This document shows positions 1-11,658 of a stretch of 64,000 nucleotides of DNA, in pieces. The translations under genes and the position numbers were made by a program. Positions within the stretch are counted from its first letter, which is position 1. The number at the start of each line of letters is the position of its first letter. Under the pieces are notes generated by a model, which had not been told where the DNA came from, searched no databases, and saw only the letters and a list, made by a program, of their open reading frames with translations. This stretch comes from Punica granatum (lineage: Eukaryota > Streptophyta > Magnoliopsida > Myrtales > Lythraceae), in NCBI RefSeq assembly GCF_007655135.1, contig NC_045127.1:18261699-18325698 (forward strand), written 5' to 3'.

Positions 1-1054
1 CATGAGAAATTTGACTCGATTATTTTGTCATATGATTTTTTGCATAATTGTGCGGATAAGTGTATTTACACTAAATTCACCGATAGATACAGTGTAATTA
101 TTTGTCTCTATGTGGACGATTTGTTGATCTTTGGGACGGATTTGGAAGGTGTTTGTGAGACCAAAGAGTATCTAGCCTCGAATTTTAAGATGAAAGATCT
201 CAACGAGGTAGATACAATTCTAGGTATAAAGGTGCAAAAGCATGAAAGAGGCTTTGCACTAAGCCAATCTCACTACATCGAGAAAGTATTGGAGAAGTTC
301 AAACACTTGAATATCAAGGATTCAAACACTATTCGATCCGAACTTCAAGTTAAGTGAGAATAATGGCAGGGCTATAGCGCAATTAGAGTATGCTAGCGCA
401 ATTGGAAGTCTAATGTATGCAATGCATTGCACCAGACCTGATATTGCATTTGCTGTGTGCAAATTAGCGAGATTTACAAGTTGTCCTAGTACCGATCATT
501 GGAAAGGAATTTGTAGGATTCTTGGTTATCTTAGGAAGACCAAAAATTTGGGATTATTCTTTGGTGATTATCCCGCGGTACTAGAAGGTTACTCAGATGC
601 AAGTTGGATTACAAGTCTAAGTGACAATAAGTCCACATCGGGATGGATTTTTACGATTGGAGGTGGAGCCATTAGTTGGGCCTCCAAAAAACAAAGTTGT
701 ATCTCACATTCAACCATGGAGGCTGAATTTATAGCCTTGGCGGCTGCCGGCAAGGAAGCGGAATAGCTAAGAGATCTCTTGTTAGATATAAAGTTGTGGC
801 CACAACGTAGGTTCGCCATTTCCGTATATTGTGATAGTGAATCCACCATGTCTCGAGCGTACAATAAGGTGTATAATGGAAAGTCTAGACATATAAGTTT
901 GAGACATGAGTATGTGAGACAATTGATTAGGGACGATGTGATAACTGTTACTTATGTTAGGTCAATTGACAATTTAGCGGACCCATTGACGAAAGGTTTG
1001 TCAAGGGATTTGGTTAAGAGTACCACCGCTAAGATGGGTTTAAAACCATTCTAA
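1..1054 (+). pseudogene. Ty1/copia pol fragment: C-terminal reverse transcriptase and RNase H (decayed)
   Basis: This is the 3' end of a copia polyprotein; the 5' part lies outside the window. The first frame carries the RT catalytic motif CLYVDDLLIFG (about 106-138) and the motif ILGIKVQ. A frameshift near 328-332 moves the reading to the second frame, where TRPDIAFAVCKLARF and the RNase H motifs GYSDASW, STSGWIF, SWASKKQ and STMEAEF follow. An in-frame TAG at 764-766 breaks RNase H. Reading continues in the same frame through YCDSES, KSRHISLRHEYVR and NLADPLTKGL to the stop at 1052-1054, the usual copia pol end. One frameshift and one nonsense codon make it non-functional. The catalytic YVDD is intact. 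Family assignment is secure; lineage (Tork-like) is a guess. Confidence 0.93.
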
Positions 1055-2046
1055 TCGCGTCATTGATAATGGGAACCCTACCTCATTCTAGCCAAAAGTT
1101 AGTTTTGAGGTTCAAAGGATAATAACAAGTTGTTGAATGACACCGTGCACTAAGAATTAGGATTTAGTGATTGAGTTTTAGGAGGATGAGTTTTACTCTT
1201 AATAGATGGACATTAGTTGTCATGAAATCCATATATATGGACATGAAGTGGTGCCGCTTCAACGAGAGTTTTCTTTATGGTTTTTTTTCTCTCGTACATG
1301 TTCATGAAACGGTGATGGAGAAAACGAGAAGACCATATGATGGTTCTAGAATATAATTAAAGGTTGTTGGACTAAAACCGTAGAGTAATTTCGTGCTTAG
1401 TTTTTTGAGTTGTTTATGCACTAAATAGGGTCAAATAAGATGTCATTGGAAAGCCCTCGAAGTCTAGTTTCCAATGCATCAAATTGTTTGTAATTTGGAG
1501 TTGTCTAGGAAATGTTATCGGTATTTTCGTGAGTTGTGTCCAGAAAATCCGAGAAGATAGAATTAGAGTTAATGGGGTGTCTAGGGAAGCTAAAAAGTCC
1601 TTGTGTCCTTATTCTATAAATAGGATGATCGTGTAAGGATGTGGGAAGTCATCTTTGAAATAATCAAGTAATATTCTAGAGTAACTCATTCTTTGAGTTG
1701 TTCTTCTCTGACTTCGAATAACTTAGGTGGATTCCTAAGGTTTTTCGAGTCGTTCGCTCGTTGTTTTGGGGGCTTGATCCTCTCTTCTCTCCTTACCGCC
1801 ATCATGGGATGAGCACATGGCCATAACGGTGCTAAAGCAAATAAACTCTTACTCGAATACTTTATGATTATGTGTGCGACTTTTCCGGTATTGACTTTAA
1901 GAGTGATGGTTCAAGTGACTAGCCACCAATCGCTTTGTTGATACTTTGAGAGTTTGCACTAAGGAAATGTTCAATCTGCGGACACCACTTCTTTATGCAT
2001 GATCGTTGTGTACTTGTGTTCTAGAATTAGCAATCTAGTGGGGGAT
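1055..2046 (+). other. Copia 3' non-coding region with polypurine tract
   Basis: About 1 kb lies between the pol stop and the 3' LTR, rather long for a copia element. A purine run AGTGGGGGA ending at 2045-2046 directly precedes the LTR and is the likely polypurine tract. A TATA-like CTATAAATAG near 1613-1622 is unexplained. No other coding sequence is convincing. Confidence 0.7.
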
Positions 2047-2586
2047 TGTTGGAAATTATAGATTGCAAATTCATTGGATTTTATTAATGGGTCACTTAGT
2101 GTGATTCATGAGTACTTGGACGAATTCGGGTTACGAAGTGAAGATTCATTCATTCAATGGATACATTTGAGTGCAAGACAAGTAATGTATATCGAAGTGT
2201 CTACATCTACATTAACTAAGTATTCATGTAAGATCATTAATTGCTTATCCATGGTGATGTTCCATCTAAGAGTTATGTCCAATACGAAGGGTTTTGACTC
2301 TTCGATAGTGTCTATTGAGTGCATATAAATAGAGACGCTATAGTGCTCAAATGATGATAAAGAAAATTCCAGAAATCAGAGTGAGAGTTAGGGAATTTCT
2401 CGATTTTGCTAGTTGAAGGAATTCATAAGGCTTCATTGTATTCTGGGAGGACCTTTGCCTTAACCCTCTAGCAACTTTGTGTGGGGGCAAATAGTTCTCT
2501 TTGGAAAGCGTCATTTGCGCCTCGAATCCTATCGTGTTAACCCCACATCGCCTCCGGATCGATCATCTCCACCCATTTCCCCAACA
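2047..2586 (+). mobile_element. 3' LTR of the Ty1/copia element
   Basis: The LTR is bounded by the short inverted terminal repeat TGTTGG...CCAACA, starts immediately after the polypurine tract and is 540 bp long. A TATA box (CATATAAATAG, about 2322-2332) fits an LTR promoter. The partner 5' LTR is outside the window, so the target duplication cannot be confirmed. The sequence just right of the LTR (from ACGGATACC) continues a CACTA-like repeat, so the copia element inserted into that repeat. Confidence 0.85.
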
Positions 2587-2720
2587 ACGGATACCTAAAA
2601 ATCCGTCAGTAAAGGTATCATTAATAGAAATTTTAATCACAAACTCCGACACTGAAAATCTCATTACTCATGCACGGTTCCCTCTTCTATAACGAATGCA
2701 TCTGTCACAAAAATTTCTGA
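2587..2720. repeat. CACTA-like subterminal repeat, truncated by the copia insertion
   Basis: The sequence contains ATCCGTCAGTAAAGG, an AATAGAAATTTTAATCAC stretch and CTGTCACAAAAATTTCTG. The same order, with substitutions, occurs at 13080-13220 and 23660-23790. GTGACGGA/TCCGTCAC motifs next to a CACTACAAGA-type end are typical of plant CACTA (En/Spm) subterminal regions. This copy lacks its terminus because the copia LTR sits there. Confidence 0.55.
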
Positions 2721-3204
2721 AATTTTTAGGTTGTTTATTACTGAGATTTCTCATCATCTTTGTCCTGTCGGAATTCGTTCTTCCCTTGTAATTTCAATTA
2801 AATTAATTTTTCTCTCCTAGTGATCTTCTTTTTATCGGATAACCTATCAACTTTTATCTTCATACTCCCTTTAACTTTCATTTTTTTGGGTGATTTTCTA
2901 GTAAGTTTTATTCTTATCTTGATACAGGTAACGAACAAAAAAATAATTGTTGAAAATGAATCAAATAATATATTGGGAGAAATATATTATAAATTTTTAG
3001 TAATTAATTTGCGTGTCAAGAGTTGAAAAATGTAATTTTAAAATAAAATCATTATATTAATTATATTGATATTTATACACTAAAAAAATAAACAAGTTTT
3101 TTAGTAAAGACCTCATATTGATTTTTCACTTCAAGCCACTTTTTCTCTTAGGCCGCCCCTAGATGGAGCTCAAAGCCTTAGAGATATTGGTATAAAGCTC
3201 CTAC

Positions 3205-3690
3205 AAAGACTTTACATTGTGGATCGGTTGAAATGAGTATAGATAGTGACGTATGCAATATGTAGTTGAATTTGGGAAAAAAATGGAGTGATTGATGTCT
3301 TCAGAGAAGCAGAAGAGGTGAGTGACAATGTAGCTGTTAATTGCGATTTCTGATTTCTCCCTTGTGTCGACAGGTGAGGAAGAGGATGCATGGAGGGCTT
3401 AATTGAAATTGATTCCCATGCTTCCACCAGAGACCTAGGATGATAAAAGTGAGTCATGAACTAAGGATCATGATCGGGCCGGGGTCATGTCTTTTGAATT
3501 CCATGAAGTTGGACAACATCCGGCTGAAAATATCTACATTGCTTCAAAAGGTCTTGACATATGAAATAACGTGAGCCATCTTGTTAAACCGATCGATGAC
3601 AACCATAATAGAGTCTTTATCCTTCGCCTTTTGGACAGTCCAGGAACAAGTCTCATGCTTATATTTTCCTGATGAGAGCGAAGGTAATTG
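3205..3690 (-). pseudogene. Ty3/gypsy integrase relic (block A)
   Basis: Read on the minus strand, this short segment aligns in broken frames with the integrase core of plant chromoviruses. It shows a VLGL-like segment, DSIMVVIDRFNKMAHVI (family: DSIFVVVDRFSKMAHFI), a degenerate LFFREVVRLHGVP-type segment, then a piece matching HFW..LW...G..LQ.S and a tail ending near HFNRSTM (family: NRSTGKSPF). Frameshifts and stops are spread through it, and no neighbouring RT or LTR is visible, so it is an old fragment. It lies upstream of the B3 gene on the opposite strand; the equivalent piece is at 18335-18880. Confidence 0.75.
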
Positions 3691-4296
3691 GCAATATGGA
3701 GCCCGACTAAAAATTCCCTAGAATGGGACTGTTGTGAAATGGCGAAGAAATCACACTTATTGTATAACAGATTTTTGCGGCCTCTATATCAATTATTCTC
3801 ATCCAATAGGTTGAGAATAACTATGGTCGGGCTGAAAAAACAAATGAGCCTAGCTAATAGGCGTGTCTATATATGTCTCTGTGTAGCTTAATTTTATTTT
3901 TGCGGTGATCCATTACACATCAAAAAATAAAACGCGCAGCAAATATTTGCTCAAATGAAGTGTGTACGTAGTGGCCAAAAAAAGAAAAAAGAGTATGCAT
4001 GTAGGACGATATTGCCAGATATCAAAACTTCCTAAATTGATTTTGCTCATTGAAATATTGCCTGAGATATTGCATGAATCTTACTAAAGAAATTAAAATC
4101 GTTAAAGTCAAGCGGTCATGCATGTATGCACATTCCGAGTTGCGTAATTTAGACGACAATTTCTCAGACTGAAGACAGTTTACCAGTTGAGTAATTTCCT
4201 AATTTGGATCATATTGAATCCCAAGAACAGGAAACTAACCATTTGATAATAATGATCACAATATATATTTCTTTCCAGATATATATATTCCCAACG
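3691..4296. other. Upstream region of the B3 gene (block A)
   Basis: This is AT-rich, apparently non-coding sequence, conserved at 18840-19430 in block C. A more diverged version lies at 9320-9743 plus 11659-11720 in block B, now split by the MULE. I see no gene here. Confidence 0.6.
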
Positions 4297-4337
4297 GCTA
4301 TATATATTATATATGTATATATATATATATATATATT
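4297..4337 (+). promoter_or_regulatory. TATA/(TA)n tract upstream of the B3 gene
   Basis: An almost pure TA dinucleotide tract lies about 125-165 bp before the B3 start codon and may supply the TATA element. The equivalent tract in the second copy (19438-19457) is shorter, as expected for a microsatellite. Promoter function is inferred from position only. Confidence 0.4.
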
Positions 4338-4461
4338 GGGTCTTCCTGTCATTAGGGTCATCCATTCTCCGAACAATATTTTCTCCCAATATTCATTGCT
4401 CCCAGCCCAACCCCGCCAGCGAAAGCACTGTCCATCATCAAGATCTCTGTTACCTGACGCC

Positions 4462-5172
4462 ATGACTTCAGCAGCAAAAGAGTCGAGCATCCATGTCTCG
4501 ATCGTGACTAGTTGTGCAGCTGTGGTGCCCTACTCTCAAAGTGTTGGTTGTTCCACAAACCCTAGGCCTTTGCCTCCGGGGAAATTCTTGCTGCACTCAA
4601 GAGAGAATGTCTTGCCCTTCAAGCGTCCTGCAGGTTCCGAGGAACTGATCAGCAAGATTAAGCCGCCCTTGAAGAAGAAGAAGCCGGCAGCAAACAATGA
4701 GGGGCCTATGTGGAAACCGGCTCGAAAGATTGCTTTCTTAAGAGGTAATGGCCGAGCCGTAGGAGATAATCAGGTGTCGACTGATCTGGTTCTCTACTCT
4801 TGCCCATGGAAGATCAAGAAGAAGCTGGAAAAAAGTGACCTGGGTGGGCTGTCGAGGTTGCTCCTCCCGAAATCCGACGTCAAGAAGCACATTCTTCCCC
4901 TCATGAGCGACAAGTGGGTTGCTAAAATCGGCAGTGACAGTGGGATGGGCGTGACCATGTGGGACAGGGACACGGAATCTGAGCATCCGGTGGTGTTGAA
5001 GTACTGGTGGTCTTCTGGGTGTTTCGTTCTCAATGGCCATTGGATTGACATGTTCGTGACTCGGAGGAGGCTCAAGGTCGGTGATGAGATAGGATTCTTC
5101 TGGAGCCATTATGATTGGAAGTTCTATTTCACGGTCCTCGAACGAGGTCAGGAGGGAGCAGAGCAACATTAG
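4462..5172 (+). CDS. B3-domain protein (At2g31720-like/DUF313 type), copy 1
   Basis: The single-exon ORF encodes 236 residues. The N-terminal half is low in recognisable structure and carries a basic cluster PPLKKKKPA (residues 68-76) that could be a nuclear localisation signal. Residues about 117-226 form a B3 DNA-binding domain of the plant-specific type: KKLEKSDLGGLSRLLLPK, then HILPLM, MGVTMWDRDTESEHPVVLKYW, YWWSSGCFVLNGHW, RRRLKVGDEIGFFW and a closing FTVLERG. The motif order and short size fit the small At2g31720-like family; the expected role is a nuclear DNA-binding regulator, target unknown. The ATG at 4462 is chosen because the in-frame sequence upstream runs through a TA microsatellite and has no earlier ATG. 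The ORF is intact, and a paralogue lies at 19587-20299. Confidence 0.88.
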   Translation: MTSAAKESSIHVSIVTSCAAVVPYSQSVGCSTNPRPLPPGKFLLHSRENVLPFKRPAGSEELISKIKPPLKKKKPAANNEGPMWKPARKIAFLRGNGRAVGDNQVSTDLVLYSCPWKIKKKLEKSDLGGLSRLLLPKSDVKKHILPLMSDKWVAKIGSDSGMGVTMWDRDTESEHPVVLKYWWSSGCFVLNGHWIDMFVTRRRLKVGDEIGFFWSHYDWKFYFTVLERGQEGAEQH

Positions 5173-5984
5173 AAGTGATCAATTGAAATTACTATGGAAA
5201 AATTCTGGCGGAGCTATGCATATGTCGCAGTCTTGTGCTAGCTTGTCGTTATTATGGGCTTGCAAGGCAATCAATTAAAATTGGAATTTGGAAATCCGTT
5301 CCCCCATTGGTTTCCAGTGCAGTACGTTTTCAACTTTTTTGATCTTGTTTAATTTTTAGAAATTCTGATTTAAGTCTTCAAACAAATTCCGAAACATTTT
5401 TTTCTTTTGATGGCAGTTACTATATGTAAATTCAATTTATGTATGGTGAGCGGCTTCTTAGTTACCCTGTTAAACTTCGTGTTTAAACTCTATAACGGTA
5501 AAGGCTAAAGGCCGGTTAACTCCTTGAACAAATAAGTAATGAAAAAGCCGAAAACAAAGGTTCTCGAAAAATAAAGTAGCACTTGTACCGTAAGTTCACC
5601 AGTACCACGCGTGACAATACTCTCGTTTTTGTGCTGTTAGTTGGGAGTCAGTAACCGTTGATTCTCTATCAAGTCATCACGTTGAGATTAGTTTGGATGT
5701 GGCTGCACACATTCATGTGGTACTCGCTCAAGGTACATACTTTATAATGGTATCTACTCTCCTAAATCTTCCAAAAGTTTCAAAGTTAATAATTTGCTAA
5801 CTGAATTGTTTGTGCAGTGGGAAAAACGTTTTCGAAAATTTTATGTCAAACGATTTACATAGTTAATTTTATGAAGAACCTGTACTGTGCTTGGATAATA
5901 CCACAATTACGAATGCTCTTCTCGATGATTCTTTGCAATTGATCTCGGTCACGAACTTAGTTGATAGCTGGAGCATATTTGACA
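5173..5984. other. 3' flank of B3 copy 1, with the block-end module
   Basis: This non-coding sequence is strongly conserved with 20300-21160. Its 5590-5850 part, with GACAATACTCTCGTTT and TAATTTGCTAACT motifs, recurs at 11760-12010, 20710-21000 and 22970-23110 and marks the end of each of the four blocks. Confidence 0.65.
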
Positions 5985-6215
5985 CTGACTTAAATCATGC
6001 TTCCCCCACAAATCTAGGATGACAAAATTGACTCATGAACTTAGGACCACTTCCTAAAAGTACAGATGTTGATAGTATGGATCCTTACTTCAAAGGTCTT
6101 GACACATGAAATGACGTGAGCCATATTGTTAAACCGATCGATGACAAGCATAATAGTCTCTACTCCTATGTGTTTTGGACAGTCCAAAAGCAATTGATCT
6201 TTTCCCGATAAGTGT
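5985..6215 (-). pseudogene. Ty3/gypsy integrase relic (block B, shortened)
   Basis: The segment matches the block A relic, including the minus-strand equivalent of the VVIDRFNKMAH region (about 6090-6160), but is shorter. It is non-functional. Its presence shows that block B began as a copy of the block A unit. Confidence 0.65.
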
Positions 6216-6261
6216 GAGGGTTACCCGCAGCAGAGCATTTATATCTAGCTATCTTCTATGC

Positions 6262-6420
6262 AAGAAATGAGATCAGGTCCTATCTTTATCAAGACGAAGC
6301 CAAGAGTTCGCTCTTCATTATTTTCTTTTTCTGGTTATAAAAGAAATGAGATGAGGTCCCTATCTTGATCCACATAAAGCCAAGTGTTCGCTCTTCATTA
6401 TTTTCTCTTTCTGATTATAA
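6262..6420. repeat. Tandem duplication, about 79-bp unit, two copies
   Basis: AGAAATGAGATcAGGTCC...CGCTCTTCATTATTTTC occurs at about 6262-6340 and again at about 6341-6420 with a few changes. The paralogous region in block D (21410-21490) has a single copy, so the duplication arose after the large duplication. Confidence 0.75.
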
Positions 6421-6944
6421 GGAAGCCCATTAGCCTATTATAATAAAGTAAAAATTTTAATATTGAATAAATGAGTACAGATAATCCCGCTGAGTACTGA
6501 ACTTGAAACCTATTGACTGTGAAAAGGTATTGTGTGTTAACTCGTGGCATTGTATCACTAGACGCATCACATAAAAAATCTATTTTCAGCAACAATAAAT
6601 TTTTCGGTACAAAGAGAATTTGTGAACTTCTATTGGCTTATGACAATGACATTGTCATATAAAATTGCCATCACACGATGTCCTCTTTGATATCACTTTA
6701 TATCAGGAAACAAATAACTCTTATCAAATATTACTTCCACCAAGAAGAATTTAAATCATGCCATTTACAATGAATACCATGATATCTATCATATTATCTG
6801 AAAATTTTGAATCAAAAGTATTAGTTCAGTTCCAATGATATAATAATCATTATCGCTTGATAATGGATGCTTATCTTTACTTCGCTAGGGTTCTGTGATT
6901 TTGTTTAATCTTACTTTTTCATTTGTGTAATATTATTATATGAA

Positions 6945-8733
6945 CTAGGGAATTGCCCGTGCGATACCGCGGAGGCCGAAAATTTTAGTTGTCAGATAGG
7001 TATAAAATTAATGTAATTTTATAAATATTTTGAATCATTCTTAAAAAAAATCAGTTGCTATATAAATTAAAATATCATCTGTTTTCTATTTTTCAAATGA
7101 AAATATATTTCGAAGTACCTTAGCCAGTTTGCTTTTACAATTCATTTTTAATTCTACTGCACTTTACTCCACTTAACTCCACTTATCTTCAATTCAACAA
7201 CACAATTATTATTATTATTATTATTATTTCAATTTTTTTAACCATTCAATTCAATTTTTAATACTAAATTTTCTCAACTATTCATTACTTTTTCTACAAT
7301 TTAACAACACAATTATTATTTTCTCTTAACTATTCCATACTTTTCACACTTTTTTCTCATAATTCAACAACATAATCATTACAAACCAATTAAAATCAAA
7401 TTTCAATTCTATTCAGCTCTAAAACCAAACACAACAATATTTTTCTTTATGGATTTGAAATTATTTTAGATATTAATTTTTATATCCAATTCGAACTTAC
7501 GAGTAACAATGAAAAATAAATCAAAATATTGGTGTACATGTAACTAGCTTGAGTTGTTTCAAGTGGTTCGACGATTATTTCCTTTTAGTGAGGTCTTAGG
7601 TTTGAGTTTTGTGAACAGAGAAAATCCATGTTGGAGGAATTTACCCCTTAGTGGACCAATTGAGCTCGAACTGGGTCAGTTGAGGCCCATTGAAATTCTA
7701 GATAACAGATTCACATTGAAAAAAATGGTATATATATAGATACATATGAAATGATAGAATATATTCTTAAGAAGAAGGTTCTTATAAGTAATAGGAAAGG
7801 ATTTTGTGTATATAACAGAGGACAAACTCATATATTAGAAGTATGTAAAAGTTTTCTCTCTTACTTAATTAAAATTGGGATGTTAAAAGAACAAATGGAA
7901 AGAAAAATAGCGAAAAGAAAATTATGTGATCCAATTTAGAGTTGTATTTTATTATTTGTGTAACAAATATAAGTACTTGTAATTTCTCATTTAATAGTCT
8001 TTATACATTGTGCTTAAACCAAATATCAATTGTTTGTTAAGAATGATTATCAGAGCACATATTCCAATATTTCATTTTGGGACAATTTCGACCGATGACA
8101 GTGCTTTTAAATAAACCTTAAGCATCAATTTATTAATAATTATGAAAAACATAAAAAATAAATTATTAAAAGTCAAGAACAATCAAATTAACCCGGTTTG
8201 ATTTTTTGTAATTTTATTTATTTTAATAAATTATAAGGAATTTTAGTATTATTTAATTTAAAGTTAGACTCATTAATAAAGTCATCTATTACAATTTGTA
8301 TTTGAATTTAGGAACGGTAATTACGTTACTATTGGCATAGAGATTATTGAAAATATATCATAACTAACAAATAAGGTTGAGAACTGACATCTGAATATTT
8401 AAACTTTTAATTTTAAAGAATTACTTTTATACAAGATCAATTTGCATTATGAATCTAAATTTGGAAAAAAAAAGAAGTTGGGAAAATTTCTCGAGATGAT
8501 TGGTTTGGGTCATAAAGATTGGGCGGTTGAGTGGATGGATCAATCAAATTACTCATTGCATTGTCCTTTTCGATTTAAAAACAACAAATTAAAGAAATTA
8601 TTTTTAAAAAATTGAAAATTAAAAATAAAAAAAAATTAAAAGAAAAAAGGAAAACCCTTGAGACTGGAAAATTTCCCATGGTCCAAAGAGGAACCTGTAA
8701 TCATATAAAATAAATAAATAAAATAATATAATA
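6945..8733 (-). mobile_element. Non-autonomous Helitron, about 1.8 kb
   Basis: Comparison with the uninterrupted block D (22250-22270) shows an insertion of about 1.8 kb here. The left end has CTAG next to a host A, followed by a potential hairpin (CCGTG-CGATAC-CGCGG), as at the 3' end of a Helitron read on the minus strand. The right end, read on the minus strand, begins (T)CTATTATATT and then GGTTCCTCTTTGGA, similar to the 5' end of the larger Helitron at 13581-17613. No Rep/helicase is present. The interior is AT-rich with an (ATT)n run at 7205-7228, and I recognise no genes. The terminal TC is mutated, so the right boundary is approximate. Confidence 0.6.
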
Positions 8734-8847
8734 GTTGGTAATTATATTTGGACAAAATGAATCCTCATGTGCATTGCAACGTTAAGTACACAGGTATAAA
8801 ATAGATTGTGGTGGCGACTCTCCGTCGACTTGTGTACCTAATTAGAA

Positions 8848-9155
8848 TTTTTTTTTCCCGGTTACAACTGAGGTTTATTGGCTTAATACAATGAAATAGA
8901 AATTTTAATAACTACCAAAAGGCATGCGTAGTCCCACCACGAGTATCGAGCATACAAACTCTTGGTTAATAGGCGAGAGTGTGCGTTACTACACTACACC
9001 CTCTATGATAAAAATTGTGGGAGACATTACTCTCACAATTCCAGGAGATCGAGCATTAAAAATTATCCCTCTCCTAACAAGTATGATTCACGAGACTCAA
9101 ACTTGTGTTTTTTTCCTTAGAATTGAAGTTGCTAACCACTCGACCAACACAAAAC
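8848..9155 (-). mobile_element. tRNA-derived SINE
   Basis: On the minus strand there is a pol III A box TGGTCGAGTGGTTAGC (9131-9146) and, 26 bases on, a B box AAGTTTGAGTCTC (9092-9104). A tRNA-unrelated body follows, ending in a poly(A) run (poly-T at 8848-8856 on the plus strand). The segment is missing from the paralogous site in block D (about 22375-22400), which acts as an empty site. Another family member is at 16944-17100. Confidence 0.65.
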
Positions 9156-9743
9156 TATATTATATATTATTAGAACTTATACTTCATTCGTCCCATTGTA
9201 TTATTAGGTACTCATTAGAACTGGTACGTTGTATCTCATGAGTTAATACATGTAATTACATATAATCTATCATTGAACAATTTGACATGCAGCAGCGAGC
9301 GGAAATTTGCCCTAATCTATATGGAGCCCAATCCAAACTTCCCTGGAATGGGACTGCTGTGCTGCGGGCGAGGAAATGACACTTACTGAATAATGGATTC
9401 CCCGGACTTTTATCTCAATTAGTCTGATTTAATAGATTGAAAATAGCTATAATTTGACTAAAAAAAGCCAGCAAAAACCAAAAGAAAAGGAGAAAAAAAA
9501 AACAAAGAGATTACGTAGGCGTGTCTATATCAGTCTTGTCTAATTTAAGTTTACTTTTATGTGACCTTACATGGCAAGTTTCAAATAATGCCCAACAAAT
9601 GTTTGCTCAAGTGAAGTACGCATGTAGGAAAATATCTACGACCCGTAATTCCCGGGACCAAAATTTCTTAAAATTGATATTGTTGATTGAAATATCGGGA
9701 GTGATATTGCAAACTCTTTATGAGGAAACTGATACATTAGATA
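9156..9743. other. Block B sequence homologous to the B3 upstream region, without the gene
   Basis: About 9320-9743 is a diverged copy of 3695-4100 (for example GGAGCCCAATcc...TGGGACTGCTGTG and GTTTGCTCAAGTGAAGTACG). Beyond the MULE the match continues at 11659-11720 and then jumps directly to the block-end module. The part that should hold the B3 gene is absent. Confidence 0.65.
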
Positions 9744-11658
9744 AGGGAAAATTACAAAAATAGTCCTATAAGTATGTCGTTTTTTGACATCAAGTCCTAT
9801 AATTATTATTTTGGCTTTTGCAGTTCTAACCATTTGGTCCGTTAGAAACGTTTAGTCTAAATCATGATTAACTGTGAACCGGTGTTTATGTAGACATAAA
9901 ATGACATTAAATCTTTTTCACCTATATTTAAAATACTTAAGTGGTAATTAAAAAAATAGCAAAAATGGTCCTAAAAGTTTTTCATTTACTGAACTTGAAT
10001 CCTATAAGTTCAAATTTGGAAAACAGAAGTCTTAAATCGTTTCAAAAAGTAACGGTTTTGATCCATTACGTGCCGTTAACGAACGATCATGCGGACTTAA
10101 CGTCGTGAAATTCGTTTTAATTTTTTTATTTAAATATTTAATTTTAATAAATTAATTTAGATTTAATATTTTGAAAAAAAATTAAAATTTTATAAAAAGA
10201 GAAGAAAAGCTACATGAAATAAAAAATAAATAAAATTTACAGAAAATTCTAATTTTTTTTTTAAAAAAGAGAGTGGGGCGCCTGGGGGTAGGGCCGACAG
10301 TATTTAATACAACATGATAACACGACATGAATACGACATGGAGTTAAGCGGGTTTAGGTTAAGGCTAAATGTGTTTAGTGTTTAAATAGGTCAAACACAT
10401 TTAGACACGATAAATAAACGTGTTTAAATGGGTTGAACTCTTATAACTCGTTTAGACACGGCTACACCTGTTTATATTATGTATTATCGTGTTAAATTTT
10501 TTTTTAACATATTGTATCAATTAATAGAAGAAAGTATACTAAAATCATCTAAATTTGTTTATATAAATTACCCGGTTATGGTGTTTTTATCATGTCAATC
10601 GTGTAGTAACATGTAGTTAAATTTAATAGTGTCATATCATGTAGGTATAATATGTGCCTAAAGGTAATAGTGTCATATCGTGCAGGTAAATATACATAGA
10701 CATTTAGACACGCTTAGTTAAACGGATTAGATGTGTCGTATCCGTGTCAACCCATAATTAAATGTGTCGTGTTCCTGTTTGAAAATCTTGACATATTTAT
10801 TAAATGTGTCGTGTTTGGGTTTAGAACCTTTTGACACAAATCCGTTTAGACACGATCTGTTTAAACATGACATGACAAATATTGCCACCGTTACCTGGAG
10901 GGGAGGGAATGGGGGAAGAGGAGGGGAAAGGATAAAAAATGGGGACCCTTCCAGCCAAAACGTCCGACGACCTCGCTCCACTCAATGTTTTGGTAATTAC
11001 CTAGTCCCTTCTCATTCTTCAACAAGTTTGAAAATGATCTTCCACTTTTTTTTAAAAAAATTAGATAGTTATTCTTAATATTAATATTCTTATTTATTAT
11101 TTTCCTAAATCTTCATTTTTTATTTAATTTTTTGAATAATTTAAAATTTTCTATGAACCTTTTGTAATTTTTTTGAATTTTAATTTTAATTTTTCTGAAT
11201 TTTTTCTTTATTTTCTTGTTTCTAAAAACTTTTCAAAATTTTATGTAGATTTAATTAATTTATATAATTGTTCTTCTATTCTTCCTAAAACTTTTAAATT
11301 TCCTTTCAAATTATTTTCAAAATTTTAAAATTTAAAAGAAAATTATTTTTTAAATTAATTTTGATTTTTTATAGTTTTTATTTGATTTTGGTTAATCTTA
11401 TAGGATTCAAATTGAAAACATGAAAAACTTTTCGGACCATTAAGTAATTCTTTTAATTTTTACGTAGACATTTTAAATATGGGTGGAAAAAATTTAACGC
11501 AGTTTACGTCCACATCAGCAATGGTTAACAGTTAAGCACGAATTTGGACCATAAGTGTCTTCGGAGCAGATGTTTAGGACTGAAAAAGTCAAAATGAAAC
11601 TTATAGATCTCGATGTAAAAAAAGTACAAACTTATAGGATCATTTCTGCAATTCTCCC
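9744..11658. mobile_element. Non-autonomous Mutator-like element (MULE), about 1.9 kb
   Basis: Terminal inverted repeats of about 29 bp are visible: left GGGAAAATTACAAAAATAG then TCCTATAAGT; the complement of the right end reads GGGAGAATTGCAGAAATGA then TCCTATAAGT. The flanks are near-identical 9-mers, CATTAGATA (9735-9743) and CATTAAATA (11659-11667), the target-duplication length expected of MULEs. No transposase is present. The interior is AT-rich and holds a segment (about 10283-10880) crowded with GACACG/CGTGTC motifs in both orientations, with roughly inverted ends, probably an older nested element. Confidence 0.8.

Noticed and set aside
4204..4461. Upstream extension of the B3 ORF
   Set aside because: The extra frame has no ATG and runs through a TA microsatellite; the first ATG is at 4462.
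7554..7939. Two small plus-strand ORFs inside the 1.8-kb Helitron
   Set aside because: AT-rich chance ORFs with no motif or conservation.
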